Below, in pieces: positions 8,135-15,786 of a stretch of DNA of 15,786 nucleotides; position 1 is the stretch's first letter, and every line of letters begins with the position of its first letter. The stretch is from Flavobacteriia bacterium (GTDB lineage Bacteria; Bacteroidota; Bacteroidia; Flavobacteriales; Flavobacteriaceae): positions 1 to 15,786 of the forward strand of contig QNYL01000075.1 in NCBI GenBank assembly GCA_003973375.1, read 5' to 3'. The notes under the pieces were generated by a model. It was given only the letters and a program-made list of their open reading frames with translations, made no database searches and was not told the DNA's origin. The position numbers and the translations under genes are program-made.

Positions 8135-10615
8135 ATGGCGAAGAATTTAGTTATAGTAGAGTCACCGGCAAAAGCCAAGACATTAGATAGATTTTTAGGT
8201 AAGGATTTTCAGGTTGAGTCGAGTTTCGGGCATATTGTTGATCTGCCTACCAAAGAGTTAGGAGTAGATGTGGAACGAGATTTTAAACCTAAATATCGGG
8301 TCTCTCCCGATAAGAAAGCAGTGGTTAAAAAGCTTAAGGATCTGTCAAAGAAAGCTGAAACAGTTTGGCTGGCAAGTGATGAAGACCGGGAGGGAGAAGC
8401 AATTTCGTGGCATTTATACAACCAGCTGAAATTAGATGATGAAAAGGCAAAACGTATCGTTTTTCACGAAATTACCCAAAAAGCCATCTTAAAAGCTATT
8501 GAAAATCCGAGGTCCATTGATACAAATCTGGTCAACGCACAACAGGCCCGAAGGGTTCTTGACAGGTTGGTGGGTTATGAACTTTCTCCGGTACTCTGGA
8601 GAAAAGTAAAGAGCGGACTTTCGGCAGGTAGGGTACAATCCGTTGCAGTAAGACTTATCGTTGAAAGAGAAAGAGAAATAGAAGATTTTAAACCCAAAGC
8701 ATTTTACAGGCTTGTTGCCGAGTATGAAAACAGCAACCATAAAAAATTCAAAGCCAAATTACCGAAGAATTTTGATACCCGTGAAGAGGCTGAAGCATTT
8801 TTAAGATCTTGTGTCAATGCAATTCATACGGTAGAAAATATCACAACGAAGCCTGCGAAGAAAACTCCTCCGGCACCGTTTACAACTTCAACCTTACAAC
8901 AGGAAGCTGCCAGAAAATTATCATTTCCGGTAACCAAGACCATGGTAATTGCTCAGCGTTTGTACGAAGCGGGATATATTACCTATATGAGAACAGATAG
9001 TGTAAATTTATCTGATGAAGCAAAAAATGGTGCTGCAGCAATGATTAAAAAATCCTATGGAGAGAAATACAGTCATACCAGAGATTTTATAAATAAATCG
9101 AAAGGAGCTCAGGAAGCTCACGAAGCGATCAGGCCTACCAATATGGAAATGCAGAATATTCCTGTTGAATATGATCAGGAAAGATTGTACAAGCTGATCT
9201 GGAAAAGAACTATTGCATCACAAATGAGCGATGCAAAACTCGAACGTACCAATGTTAGAATAAAAAATGATAAAAACGATAAAATCTTTACTACCAATGG
9301 TGAAGTAATTGTTTTTGATGGTTTTCTGAAAGTATATATTGAGGGAACTGATGTGGAGGACAACGAACAGGAAGGCATGTTACCTATGTTAAAAGAAGGA
9401 GAGGTTCTGCAAAATAATTATATAACCGCAACCGAGCGTTATACAAATCCGCCTTACCGTTACACTGAGGCTTCTCTGGTAAAACAAATGGAAGAACTGG
9501 GTATTGGACGACCTTCAACTTATGCGCCTACAATTTCTACCATTCAGAACCGGGAGTATGTAAATAAAGTAAGTCTGGAAGGTTTCGATAGAAAATACAA
9601 CCAGATCATACTTGAAAAAGATAAGATTGTAACGAAAGAACTGACAGAAAAAGTTGGATCGGATAAAGGAAAACTCATCCCTACGGATATAGGAAAGATC
9701 GTAAATGATTTTCTTGTGGCTAATTTTTCAAGCATCCTCGATTTCGATTTTACGGCCAAGGTTGAAGAAGAATTTGATGCTATCGCTGATGGAGAAAGTG
9801 ACTGGCTGAAAATGATAAAGGATTTCTACACTAAATTCCATGAAAATGTTGAGCACGTTGCTCAGAATGCGGAAAGAGCAAAGGGAGAACGGCTTTTAGG
9901 CGTTGATCCTGAATCGGGTAAAAACATCTATGCCCGTCTGGGACGGTTTGGAGCTATGATACAGATTGGAGAAACCACAGATGAGGAGAAACCCAGATTT
10001 GCAAGTTTGCAGGGGACTCAAACCATCAGTAACATAACACTGGAAGAAGCTCTGGATCTTTTTAAACTACCAAAAACCCTTGGAGAATATGAAGGAGAGG
10101 AAGTTGTGGTTTCTAACGGAAGGTTTGGTCCTTTTATCAGGTTTGGCAAGATTTTTGTTTCTCTGGATAAAGGAGAAAATCCAATGTCGGTTGACCTGAA
10201 CAGAGCGATAGAACTTATTCGTGCAAAACAGAAAGCCGATGCCCCTATAGCAGAATACGATGGTTTACCGGTACAAAAAGGTGTTGGAAGATTTGGTCCG
10301 TTTATCAAATGGAATAATCTTTTTATCAACGTCAATAAAAAATATGATTTTGATAATCTTACTTATGATGATATTGTAGAGTTGATAGAGGCCAAGAAGA
10401 AGAAAGAAATTGAGAAAGTTGTACACAACTGGGAAGAAGAAGGAATAAGAGTAGAGAAAGCCCGTTGGGGCCGACATAATATATTAAAAGGTAAGCTGAA
10501 GATCGAACTGCCAAAAACAGTAGATGCTACGGCACTAACCTTGGAAGAAGTTAAAGAAATAATTGCTAAAAACGAACCGAAAAAGAAGACCGGGAAAAGA
10601 AAAACTAAAAAATAA
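8135..10615 (+). CDS. topA: DNA topoisomerase I (type IA)
   Basis: This 826-residue topoisomerase relaxes negative supercoils behind RNA polymerase by cutting one strand through a tyrosine. The Toprim domain opens with IVESPAKAKT (Glu9) and holds the metal triad in SDEDREGEAI (Asp82, Asp84, Glu86). The catalytic tyrosine is Tyr284 in GYITYMRTDSVNLS. The core follows with HEAIRPTN and LGIGRPSTYAP. The C-terminus lacks the tetra-cysteine zinc ribbons of E. coli TopA (only one Cys in the whole protein) and has repeated GRFG(A/P)(M/F)I modules (for example GRFGPFIRFGK and GRFGPFIKWNN) plus RWGRHNILKGK, then a Lys/Arg-rich tail. It is followed 44 bp later by the arginase-fold gene on the same strand, with no terminator between. 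Confidence 0.98.
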   Translation: MAKNLVIVESPAKAKTLDRFLGKDFQVESSFGHIVDLPTKELGVDVERDFKPKYRVSPDKKAVVKKLKDLSKKAETVWLASDEDREGEAISWHLYNQLKLDDEKAKRIVFHEITQKAILKAIENPRSIDTNLVNAQQARRVLDRLVGYELSPVLWRKVKSGLSAGRVQSVAVRLIVEREREIEDFKPKAFYRLVAEYENSNHKKFKAKLPKNFDTREEAEAFLRSCVNAIHTVENITTKPAKKTPPAPFTTSTLQQEAARKLSFPVTKTMVIAQRLYEAGYITYMRTDSVNLSDEAKNGAAAMIKKSYGEKYSHTRDFINKSKGAQEAHEAIRPTNMEMQNIPVEYDQERLYKLIWKRTIASQMSDAKLERTNVRIKNDKNDKIFTTNGEVIVFDGFLKVYIEGTDVEDNEQEGMLPMLKEGEVLQNNYITATERYTNPPYRYTEASLVKQMEELGIGRPSTYAPTISTIQNREYVNKVSLEGFDRKYNQIILEKDKIVTKELTEKVGSDKGKLIPTDIGKIVNDFLVANFSSILDFDFTAKVEEEFDAIADGESDWLKMIKDFYTKFHENVEHVAQNAERAKGERLLGVDPESGKNIYARLGRFGAMIQIGETTDEEKPRFASLQGTQTISNITLEEALDLFKLPKTLGEYEGEEVVVSNGRFGPFIRFGKIFVSLDKGENPMSVDLNRAIELIRAKQKADAPIAEYDGLPVQKGVGRFGPFIKWNNLFINVNKKYDFDNLTYDDIVELIEAKKKKEIEKVVHNWEEEGIRVEKARWGRHNILKGKLKIELPKTVDATALTLEEVKEIIAKNEPKKKTGKRKTKK

Positions 10616-10659
10616 TCAAAAAATAAGCGTTAAATCCTTATTTCTTGAAATAACGAAAT

Positions 10660-11817
10660 ATGAGTTTAGACTTTTTGTTGCCTGTAGAGGATAGAGCTGT
10701 GGCACATACAGCTTTGATTTCGGACTTAGCATTAGGAAATCACATTAAGATACATACCCGGCAGAACGGATTACCCGATCTGAAAGATGTACATTTGGCC
10801 ATCATAGGAGTTCAGGAAGGCCGGAATGCTGTTGACAATGTGGGGACCGGGAAAGATTTTGATATTATCAGAAAGTATCTTTATCAGATGTACCCCGGTA
10901 ACTGGTTTTCGAACATCGCTGATCTGGGAAATCTCCCTGCAGGGAAAGAGGTTAAAGATACCTATTCTGCCCTTAAAGAGATTGTAGCAATCTTACTGGA
11001 AAAAAAGATTATTCCTATTATTTTGGGAGGAAGTCAGGATCTAACCTATGCCTGTTACAGAGCTTATGATAAGAGTAAAAAAGGAGTAAATATGGTTTCT
11101 GTAGATTGTAAATTCGATCTGGAACCCCCGGAGAACAGAATGACCTCTCAAAACTTTCTTCATAAGATCATTATGGAGCAACCCAATAATTTACTGAATT
11201 ACAGTAATCTGGGATATCAAACCTTTTTTAATTCACAGGAAGAAATAAATCTGCTTGACAGTTTATATTTTGATGCATACAGGTTAGGAGAGGTAACAGC
11301 AGATATTAGCATGGCGGAACCGGTTTTAAGAGATACTGATATTGTAAGCATAGATATGAGTGCCGTTAGAGGAGGAGATGCTCCCGCTAATAACAATGCT
11401 TCGCCAAATGGTTTTTTCGGAGATCAGATTTGTGCCATTGCACGTTATTCAGGAATAAGTTTAATGAACAGCTCGTTTGGAATATACGAGTATAATGCAA
11501 AATATGATAAAGGAGAGCAAACTGCTCACCTGATTGCACAAATGATTTGGTATTATATTGAAGGATATAATTTCAGAACGGAAGAAGATCCTTATTTACT
11601 TAAGGAGGAATTTAAGAAATTTATGGTTATGATAGAAGATGATACAATTAACTTTTATAAAAGTAATAAAAGTGAAAGATGGTGGATGGAAATTATTTAT
11701 TACCATAATAAAACCAGAAAATCTACGTTAATACCATGTACGTATCAGGATTATTTAACAGCAAATAACCAGATATTTCCTGAAAGATGGTTAAAAAGTT
11801 TTAGAAAATTAAATTAG
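10660..11817 (+). CDS. Arginase/formimidoylglutamase-fold protein, probable pseudoenzyme
   Basis: This 385-residue protein has the ureohydrolase (arginase, agmatinase, HutG) fold. Family landmarks are recognisable but altered. The usual GGDHS is GGSQD (123-127), so the metal-binding His is Gln126. The usual DAHxD is DCKFD (149-153), so the second His is Lys151. The usual SxDxD is SIDMS (230-234), so the last Asp is Ser234. Only three of six manganese ligands remain (Asp149, Asp153, Asp232). Hydrolysis of formimidoylglutamate or arginine is therefore unlikely, whatever automatic annotation says. A C-terminal extension of about 80 residues (from about 305, rich in Lys, Tyr and Trp, including ERWWMEIIYY at 339-348) goes beyond the usual fold. 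No other histidine-utilisation genes are nearby. Placement directly before gldKLMN suggests a link to type IX secretion, which is inference. Confidence 0.88.
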   Translation: MSLDFLLPVEDRAVAHTALISDLALGNHIKIHTRQNGLPDLKDVHLAIIGVQEGRNAVDNVGTGKDFDIIRKYLYQMYPGNWFSNIADLGNLPAGKEVKDTYSALKEIVAILLEKKIIPIILGGSQDLTYACYRAYDKSKKGVNMVSVDCKFDLEPPENRMTSQNFLHKIIMEQPNNLLNYSNLGYQTFFNSQEEINLLDSLYFDAYRLGEVTADISMAEPVLRDTDIVSIDMSAVRGGDAPANNNASPNGFFGDQICAIARYSGISLMNSSFGIYEYNAKYDKGEQTAHLIAQMIWYYIEGYNFRTEEDPYLLKEEFKKFMVMIEDDTINFYKSNKSERWWMEIIYYHNKTRKSTLIPCTYQDYLTANNQIFPERWLKSFRKLN

Positions 11818-11963
11818 TTACACACTAAAGCATATTTTTTATCGTTTTTAAGGTGCGAAACTCTTAGAATTTTGATATTGAAAAAATATTTGGTTTTAAG
11901 TTTTAAAGAAATAAAGAAATAATAATTTAACATTTCCAAGTCTTGTTAGAAAAAATTAAAATT

Positions 11964-13364
11964 ATGAAAAAGTTAACGTTTTTATTGGTACTTTTTACAT
12001 TAGCTCTGTTAACCGGTTGTAAATCTGGTAATGATCAGGGGCAACTCACCGGTGTTAGAACAAAAAAGAAGTTCTTCCCCGAAAAACCTTTTGGAATGAG
12101 CTTTATTCCCGGAGGATCCTTTACCATGGGTAAAGAAGATGAGGATATTGCCGGAGCTTTTAATGCACCACCAACAACAGTAACTGTTCGTCCGTTCTAT
12201 ATGGATGAGACCGAAATTACCAATAGCGAATATCGTGAGTTCGTATTTTGGGTTAGAGATTCGATTGTTAGAACTAAACTTGCTATTTTGGCTGAAGAGG
12301 CCAATGTAGGTGGTAGTGATGCCGTTGAACAGAAGAAAGGAGATATGAGTGGTATCCTGAAGTATAGATTTAAAGAAATGGATAGTACCAATAATGCGTA
12401 CTATAAATATATGATGGATAATTACGGAAGCTTAGGCGACGTTGATTCTCCAACAGAAGGTAAATACCTGAATTGGGATGTAGATCTGATCTGGAATCAG
12501 GATGAATTCCCTGATCAGTATTACGCTGAAGCAATGGACAGCATGTATCTGCCAATAGAGGAAACCACGAGCAGAAAGAGAAGAATAGATACCCGTAAGC
12601 TGAAATATTTGTATACTTATATTGATGAAGCTGCAGCTGCAAAAGGAAAAGGTTCATTAAAAGACTTTTTGGTAAAAGAAGTAGTTGAGGTTTATCCTGA
12701 TACAACTGTTTGGGTAAAAGACTTTAATTACTCATACAATGATCCAATGCATCAGGATTATTTCTGGCACGATGCTTACAGCGATTATCCTGTAGTAGGT
12801 GTTTCCTGGAAACAGGCAAAATCATTCTGTAACTACAGAACCGATAAGCGTAACAGATATCTTGCAGGTAAAAAGAAAAATAAAGGTAAAGAACCAAGAT
12901 TCAGACTACCAACTGAAGTTGAGTGGGAATACGCAGCAAGAGGCGGACTGGAATATGCAAAATATCCATGGGGAGGACCTTATACTACAACAGACAGAGG
13001 GGAATTCCTGGCCAACTTTAAACCTGAAAGAGGTAACTATGCGGTAGACGGTGCTCTTTACACTGTTGAAGCAAAATCGTATAACCCAAATGATTACGGC
13101 CTTTACAATATGGCTGGAAATGTATCAGAATGGACCAATACGGCTTACAACCCATCTTCTTATTACTTGGGCTCTACAATTAATCCGAATGTAGTGGATG
13201 AAGGTAACAAGCGAAAAGTAATCAGAGGCGGATCATGGAAAGATGTAGCCTACTTCCTCGAAGTGAGTACACGAGACTATGAATATGCTGATTCGGCAAG
13301 AAGTTACATAGGATTCAGAACTGTTCAGGATTATATGGGAACTAAAATGAAAGCAAAAAAATAA
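11964..13364 (+). CDS. gldK: Gliding motility / type IX secretion lipoprotein GldK
   Basis: GldK (PorK) is an outer-membrane-anchored lipoprotein that forms, with GldN, the large periplasmic ring of the type IX secretion system. I place the start at the ATG 11964 (466 residues), because a textbook lipoprotein signal begins there, with lipobox LTGC and Cys19; a TTG 21 bp upstream would only add seven residues. The rest is a formylglycine-generating-enzyme (sulfatase-modifying factor) fold: FIPGGSFTMGKEDED (47-61), VVGVSWKQAKSFCNY (277-291), RLPTEVEWEYAARGG (314-328), YNMAGNVSEWT (381-391) and RGGSWKD...GFRTV (421-454). The fold is interrupted by a GldK-type insertion at about 100-260. The catalytic cysteines of true FGE are absent (WKDVAYFLEVS replaces the Cys-bearing segment), so the role is structural. 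It is followed by gldL 49 bp downstream. Confidence 0.97.
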   Translation: MKKLTFLLVLFTLALLTGCKSGNDQGQLTGVRTKKKFFPEKPFGMSFIPGGSFTMGKEDEDIAGAFNAPPTTVTVRPFYMDETEITNSEYREFVFWVRDSIVRTKLAILAEEANVGGSDAVEQKKGDMSGILKYRFKEMDSTNNAYYKYMMDNYGSLGDVDSPTEGKYLNWDVDLIWNQDEFPDQYYAEAMDSMYLPIEETTSRKRRIDTRKLKYLYTYIDEAAAAKGKGSLKDFLVKEVVEVYPDTTVWVKDFNYSYNDPMHQDYFWHDAYSDYPVVGVSWKQAKSFCNYRTDKRNRYLAGKKKNKGKEPRFRLPTEVEWEYAARGGLEYAKYPWGGPYTTTDRGEFLANFKPERGNYAVDGALYTVEAKSYNPNDYGLYNMAGNVSEWTNTAYNPSSYYLGSTINPNVVDEGNKRKVIRGGSWKDVAYFLEVSTRDYEYADSARSYIGFRTVQDYMGTKMKAKK

Positions 13365-13413
13365 CTTACGAACAATAATTAATCAATCAAGAAAAATTTA
13401 AAATTTAAAAATT

Positions 13414-14055
13414 ATGGCACAATCAAAAAGCAGAAAAAAAATCTTTAACATGGTCTACGGTCTGGGAGCAGCAGTAGTAATCTTAGGAGCACTCTTTAAA
13501 ATTGCCCACTTCCCCGGAGGTACAACAGTATTAACTATTGGTATGGTGGTAGAAGCACTCGTATTTGCTGTTTCAGCATTCGAACCGGTTGAAGAAGATT
13601 ATGACTGGACCAAAGTATATCCCGAACTGGTTGGAGGTGAGGCCTCTGACAGAACAGCATTAGCCGAAACTACAGATGCAGACGGATTGCTCTCTCAGAA
13701 ATTAGATGATATGCTGCAAAAAGCTAATCTGGATTCTGAAAAGATATCAAGGCTGGCCGATAGTATTCAGAATTTTGCCGGTGCCGCAGAAAATATTGCA
13801 CCTGTTGCAGATTCGATTACTGCCACGACAAAATACAGTGATCAGTTAGCAGTAGCTGCTAATCATATGGAATCACTTAACAGTTTATATAAGGTCCAAA
13901 TGGATAACGTTCAGCGTCAGGCTGAGATCAACGAAGAGACTGCACAAAATGCACAACTTCTGAAAGAACAAATGGAATCGCTGGCTGCAAACCTGTCATC
14001 ACTGAATGGTGTTTATGGAGGTATGCTTTCTGCTATGTCAAATACAAATTCTTAA
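13414..14055 (+). CDS. gldL: Type IX secretion / gliding motor protein GldL
   Basis: GldL (PorL) is the inner-membrane stator-like half of the proton-driven motor that powers type IX secretion and gliding; five copies surround two GldM helices in the published structure. The 213-residue protein has two membrane helices, about 12-31 and 37-56, and a long, mostly helical cytoplasmic region (about 90-208) rich in Gln, Glu and Ala, likely coiled coil. Helix 2 holds Glu47 (GMVVEALVF) and Glu57 follows at its end (SAFEPVEEDYDW). These correspond, two residues offset, to the functionally important Glu49 and Glu59 of Flavobacterium johnsoniae as I recall them. Lys29 and His32 lie at the end of helix 1. 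gldM follows after 50 bp. Confidence 0.97.
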   Translation: MAQSKSRKKIFNMVYGLGAAVVILGALFKIAHFPGGTTVLTIGMVVEALVFAVSAFEPVEEDYDWTKVYPELVGGEASDRTALAETTDADGLLSQKLDDMLQKANLDSEKISRLADSIQNFAGAAENIAPVADSITATTKYSDQLAVAANHMESLNSLYKVQMDNVQRQAEINEETAQNAQLLKEQMESLAANLSSLNGVYGGMLSAMSNTNS

Positions 14056-14083
14056 CTAAGTTATTAAAGTTAGATTTAATATT

Positions 14084-14099
14084 AACCCTAAAACCCTAA
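14084..14099 (+). repeat. Tandem octamer before gldM
   Basis: Two exact adjacent copies of AACCCTAA (14084-14091 and 14092-14099) end 6 bp before the gldM ATG. In an otherwise AT-only leader the two CCC blocks stand out. No function is known to me, and chance is possible. Confidence 0.6.
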
Positions 14100-14105
14100 T
14101 TAAGA

Positions 14106-15650
14106 ATGGCAGGAGGTAAATTAACACCAAGGCAAAAAATGATCAATTTGATGTATTTAATTTTTATTGCAATGCTTGCAATGAATATGTCAAAGGAGGT
14201 CTTACAAGCCTTTGGACTCATGGATAAAAAACTGGTAAAAGCTAATGAGGCTGCTACCAAGAGAAACGAAAAGGCATACGAAGACCTTTCCCTTAAAGCG
14301 ATAGAGCAAAAGGAAAAGTATGCTGACGAAAAAGAAAAGGCCGATAAGATCAAAGAACTGTCAGCCAGTTACTTTGAATATATCGAAAATCTAAAGAACG
14401 ATATGAAAGCTACCGTAGATGATCCAACCGATTATGAAACGATGGATAAAGGTACTTATCTGGATGATCTGTTCTTTAAAGGAGATGACGGAAAATATAC
14501 AGAGAAAGGTCAGGAATTCTTAGATAGAATAAATGGATATGCAAATAAGATCTCTTCAATTATAGGGAAAGATTATCCAAATCTGGCAAGTGAAATAAAA
14601 GAGCGTTTTTCAACTGCTAAGGTAAAAGACAGAGAAGGTCTTGAGCGTTTTTGGCTGGATTACAACTACAAAGGTTTTCCTCTTGTAGCCTCTTTAACCA
14701 AACTTACCCAGATCCAGGCTGATGTTAAAACTACCGAATCGGATGTTTTATCAGCCATGTTGCAAGGACAGTTAAGTAGTGACGTATCAATGAACAACTA
14801 CAATGCAATCCTGATACCAAAAACACCTGTTACATTACAGGGAGCTAATTTTCAGGGAAAAATTGTGCTGGGAAGATATGATGCTACCTTAAAGCCAAAA
14901 GAGGTCATTATCAATGGAAAAAAGATTACCAATATTAAAGATGGTGGGGCTATACTTGATTTTCCTGCAGGAAATGTTGGAGAGCATGAAATAAAAGGTA
15001 AGTTTATCTTTATGGAGAATGGTAAACCCGTTGAAATTCCAATTAAACAAACCTATAATGTAGTAGCCAAGCCAAGTGATGCGGTAATCTCTGCAGATAA
15101 GATGAATGTGGTTTACCGTGGTGTTACTAACCCAATGACCATCTCAGTACCGGGTGTTGCAGATAATGCTGTACAGGCTTATGCACCGGGATTGAAAAAA
15201 GTAAAAGGTGTTGGTAAATTCGTAATGAACCCCGGAAAAGGTAGAGAAGTAATCATTAAAGTAAATGCAACTTTACCTGATGGTACTCCGGTTCAGTCAA
15301 GTAAAAAGTTCCGAATAAGAGATATTCCTGCTCCGGTAGCGGCAGTAAGAGGTGAGTACGGTATGATTAAAATGCCTAAAAGTACCCTTCAAAAAGCAAC
15401 CATCAGTTCGGTTTTACCAGATTTCGTATTCGATCTGAAGATAAAAACAAACGGATTTAGTGTAAAAGTACCTGGTCAGCCAACTGTAATCGTAAAAGGA
15501 AACAAATTTAATGCAGCTGCCATCAGAGTGCTGAATAAAGCAAGAAGAGGTGATGCAGTAATAATCTTTGACCTGAAGCAAAAACTGATCGGTAATACAG
15601 GTTATTATCTGAAAAATGCTTCTCCTGTAAATGTTGAAATAACAAATTAA
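14106..15650 (+). CDS. gldM: Type IX secretion / gliding motor protein GldM
   Basis: GldM (PorM) is the central rotor of the inner-membrane motor. It crosses the membrane once and reaches through the periplasm to the GldK/GldN ring. The 514-residue protein starts with the conserved cytoplasmic segment MAGGKLTPRQKMINLMY, including Arg9, reported as important for motor function. One membrane helix follows (about 12-28, YLIFIAMLAMNMSKE). The periplasmic part begins with a long helical domain (about 37-225), followed by beta-rich Ig-like domains (about 225-514), with PVTLQGANFQGKIVLGRYD and YRGVTNPMTISVPGV typical of GldM. The C-terminus ends INVEITN-like (PVNVEITN), as expected for the ring-facing domain. 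Length and order are normal. gldN starts 11 bp downstream. Confidence 0.98.
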   Translation: MAGGKLTPRQKMINLMYLIFIAMLAMNMSKEVLQAFGLMDKKLVKANEAATKRNEKAYEDLSLKAIEQKEKYADEKEKADKIKELSASYFEYIENLKNDMKATVDDPTDYETMDKGTYLDDLFFKGDDGKYTEKGQEFLDRINGYANKISSIIGKDYPNLASEIKERFSTAKVKDREGLERFWLDYNYKGFPLVASLTKLTQIQADVKTTESDVLSAMLQGQLSSDVSMNNYNAILIPKTPVTLQGANFQGKIVLGRYDATLKPKEVIINGKKITNIKDGGAILDFPAGNVGEHEIKGKFIFMENGKPVEIPIKQTYNVVAKPSDAVISADKMNVVYRGVTNPMTISVPGVADNAVQAYAPGLKKVKGVGKFVMNPGKGREVIIKVNATLPDGTPVQSSKKFRIRDIPAPVAAVRGEYGMIKMPKSTLQKATISSVLPDFVFDLKIKTNGFSVKVPGQPTVIVKGNKFNAAAIRVLNKARRGDAVIIFDLKQKLIGNTGYYLKNASPVNVEITN

Positions 15651-15661
15651 ACAATAAAGTC

Positions 15662-15786
15662 ATGAAATTGAAGAGTTTAATAATAGCAATTACCCTACTT
15701 TCCACAGGGTACGTAAGCGCCCAGGCTAATCTGCTCAATGCGAAGATTCCCGAACAGGTTGGGATGAAAACACCTGAACAGTTAGC
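15662..15786 (+). CDS. gldN: Type IX secretion / gliding protein GldN (5' part, cut by window end)
   Basis: Only the first 41 codons are present, with the reading frame open at the window edge. The start ATG at 15662 lies 11 bp after the gldM stop. Residues 1-20 form a Sec signal peptide (MKLKSL, hydrophobic core, VSA cleavage site, then Gln21). The mature start QANLLNAKIPEQVG is typical of GldN (PorN), the periplasmic partner that forms the ring with GldK. Signal, position as fourth gene after gldKLM and the start of the mature protein all agree. Confidence 0.93.
   Translation, partial: MKLKSLIIAITLLSTGYVSAQANLLNAKIPEQVGMKTPEQL

Noticed and set aside
10660..11817. Annotation as active formimidoylglutamase (hutG)
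   Set aside because: Three of six metal ligands, including both histidines, are replaced, and no histidine-utilisation genes are adjacent.
11871..11904. Possible vegetative promoter before gldK (TTTG at 11871, TAAGTTTT at 11897)
   Set aside because: The -7 part lacks the final G of TAnnTTTG, and spacing from either TTG is outside the usual range; too weak to annotate in such AT-rich sequence.
11943..11963. TTG start for gldK, seven codons upstream
   Set aside because: The ATG at 11964 starts a standard lipoprotein signal peptide with a lipobox; the extra residues would only weaken it.
14111..14117. Strong Shine-Dalgarno-like AGGAGGT just inside gldM
   Set aside because: It encodes conserved residues after the start, no start codon lies at the proper distance downstream, and flavobacteria make little use of such sites.

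Overview
The window looks like chromosomal core sequence from a Bacteroidota bacterium, most likely of the class Flavobacteriia. The evidence is the gldKLMN gliding/type IX secretion locus, low GC content with many Lys/Asn/Ile codons, almost no Shine-Dalgarno sequences, and two matches to the Bacteroidota -7 promoter motif (TAnnTTTG). I see no mobile elements, CRISPR arrays, rRNA or tRNA genes. The species cannot be named from this sequence.

Layout. (1) 18-1329, plus strand: a DUF2461 protein and an exported thioredoxin-fold peroxiredoxin-like protein with a CPYC motif. A near-perfect bidirectional terminator follows (1363-1400). (2) 1426-3377, minus strand: groES-groL. (3) 3514-7896, minus strand: an apparent operon of miaB, a sigma-54 enhancer-binding protein, lptE, an uncharacterised protein with a TPR-like C-terminus, and secG, ending in a strong terminator at 3462-3496. 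(4) 7897-8134: a divergent promoter region. (5) 8135-15786, plus strand: topA, an arginase-fold protein, gldK, gldL, gldM and the first 41 codons of gldN, which runs off the window.

How the genes fit together. The minus operon links a tRNA modification enzyme with envelope assembly parts: the SecG translocon subunit and the LptE lipopolysaccharide-export lipoprotein. It also carries a sigma-54 activator that has no sensor domain. The plus cluster ends in the core of the type IX secretion and gliding machine. GldL and GldM form the proton-driven inner-membrane motor, and GldK and GldN form the periplasmic ring under the outer membrane. The key motor residues are present (GldL Glu47 and Glu57, GldM Arg9).

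The two observations most worth checking are these. First, upstream of groES is a 17-bp match to the sigma-54 -24/-12 promoter (3419-3435, minus strand), correctly placed about 31 nt plus the usual 12 nt from the start codon. It lies just beyond the operon that encodes a sigma-54 activator, and I see no CIRCE element. Second, the arginase-family gene between topA and gldK has lost both metal-binding histidines and one aspartate, so it is probably a pseudoenzyme whose conserved job is unknown. In addition, the activator gene and lptE both appear to start with TTG.
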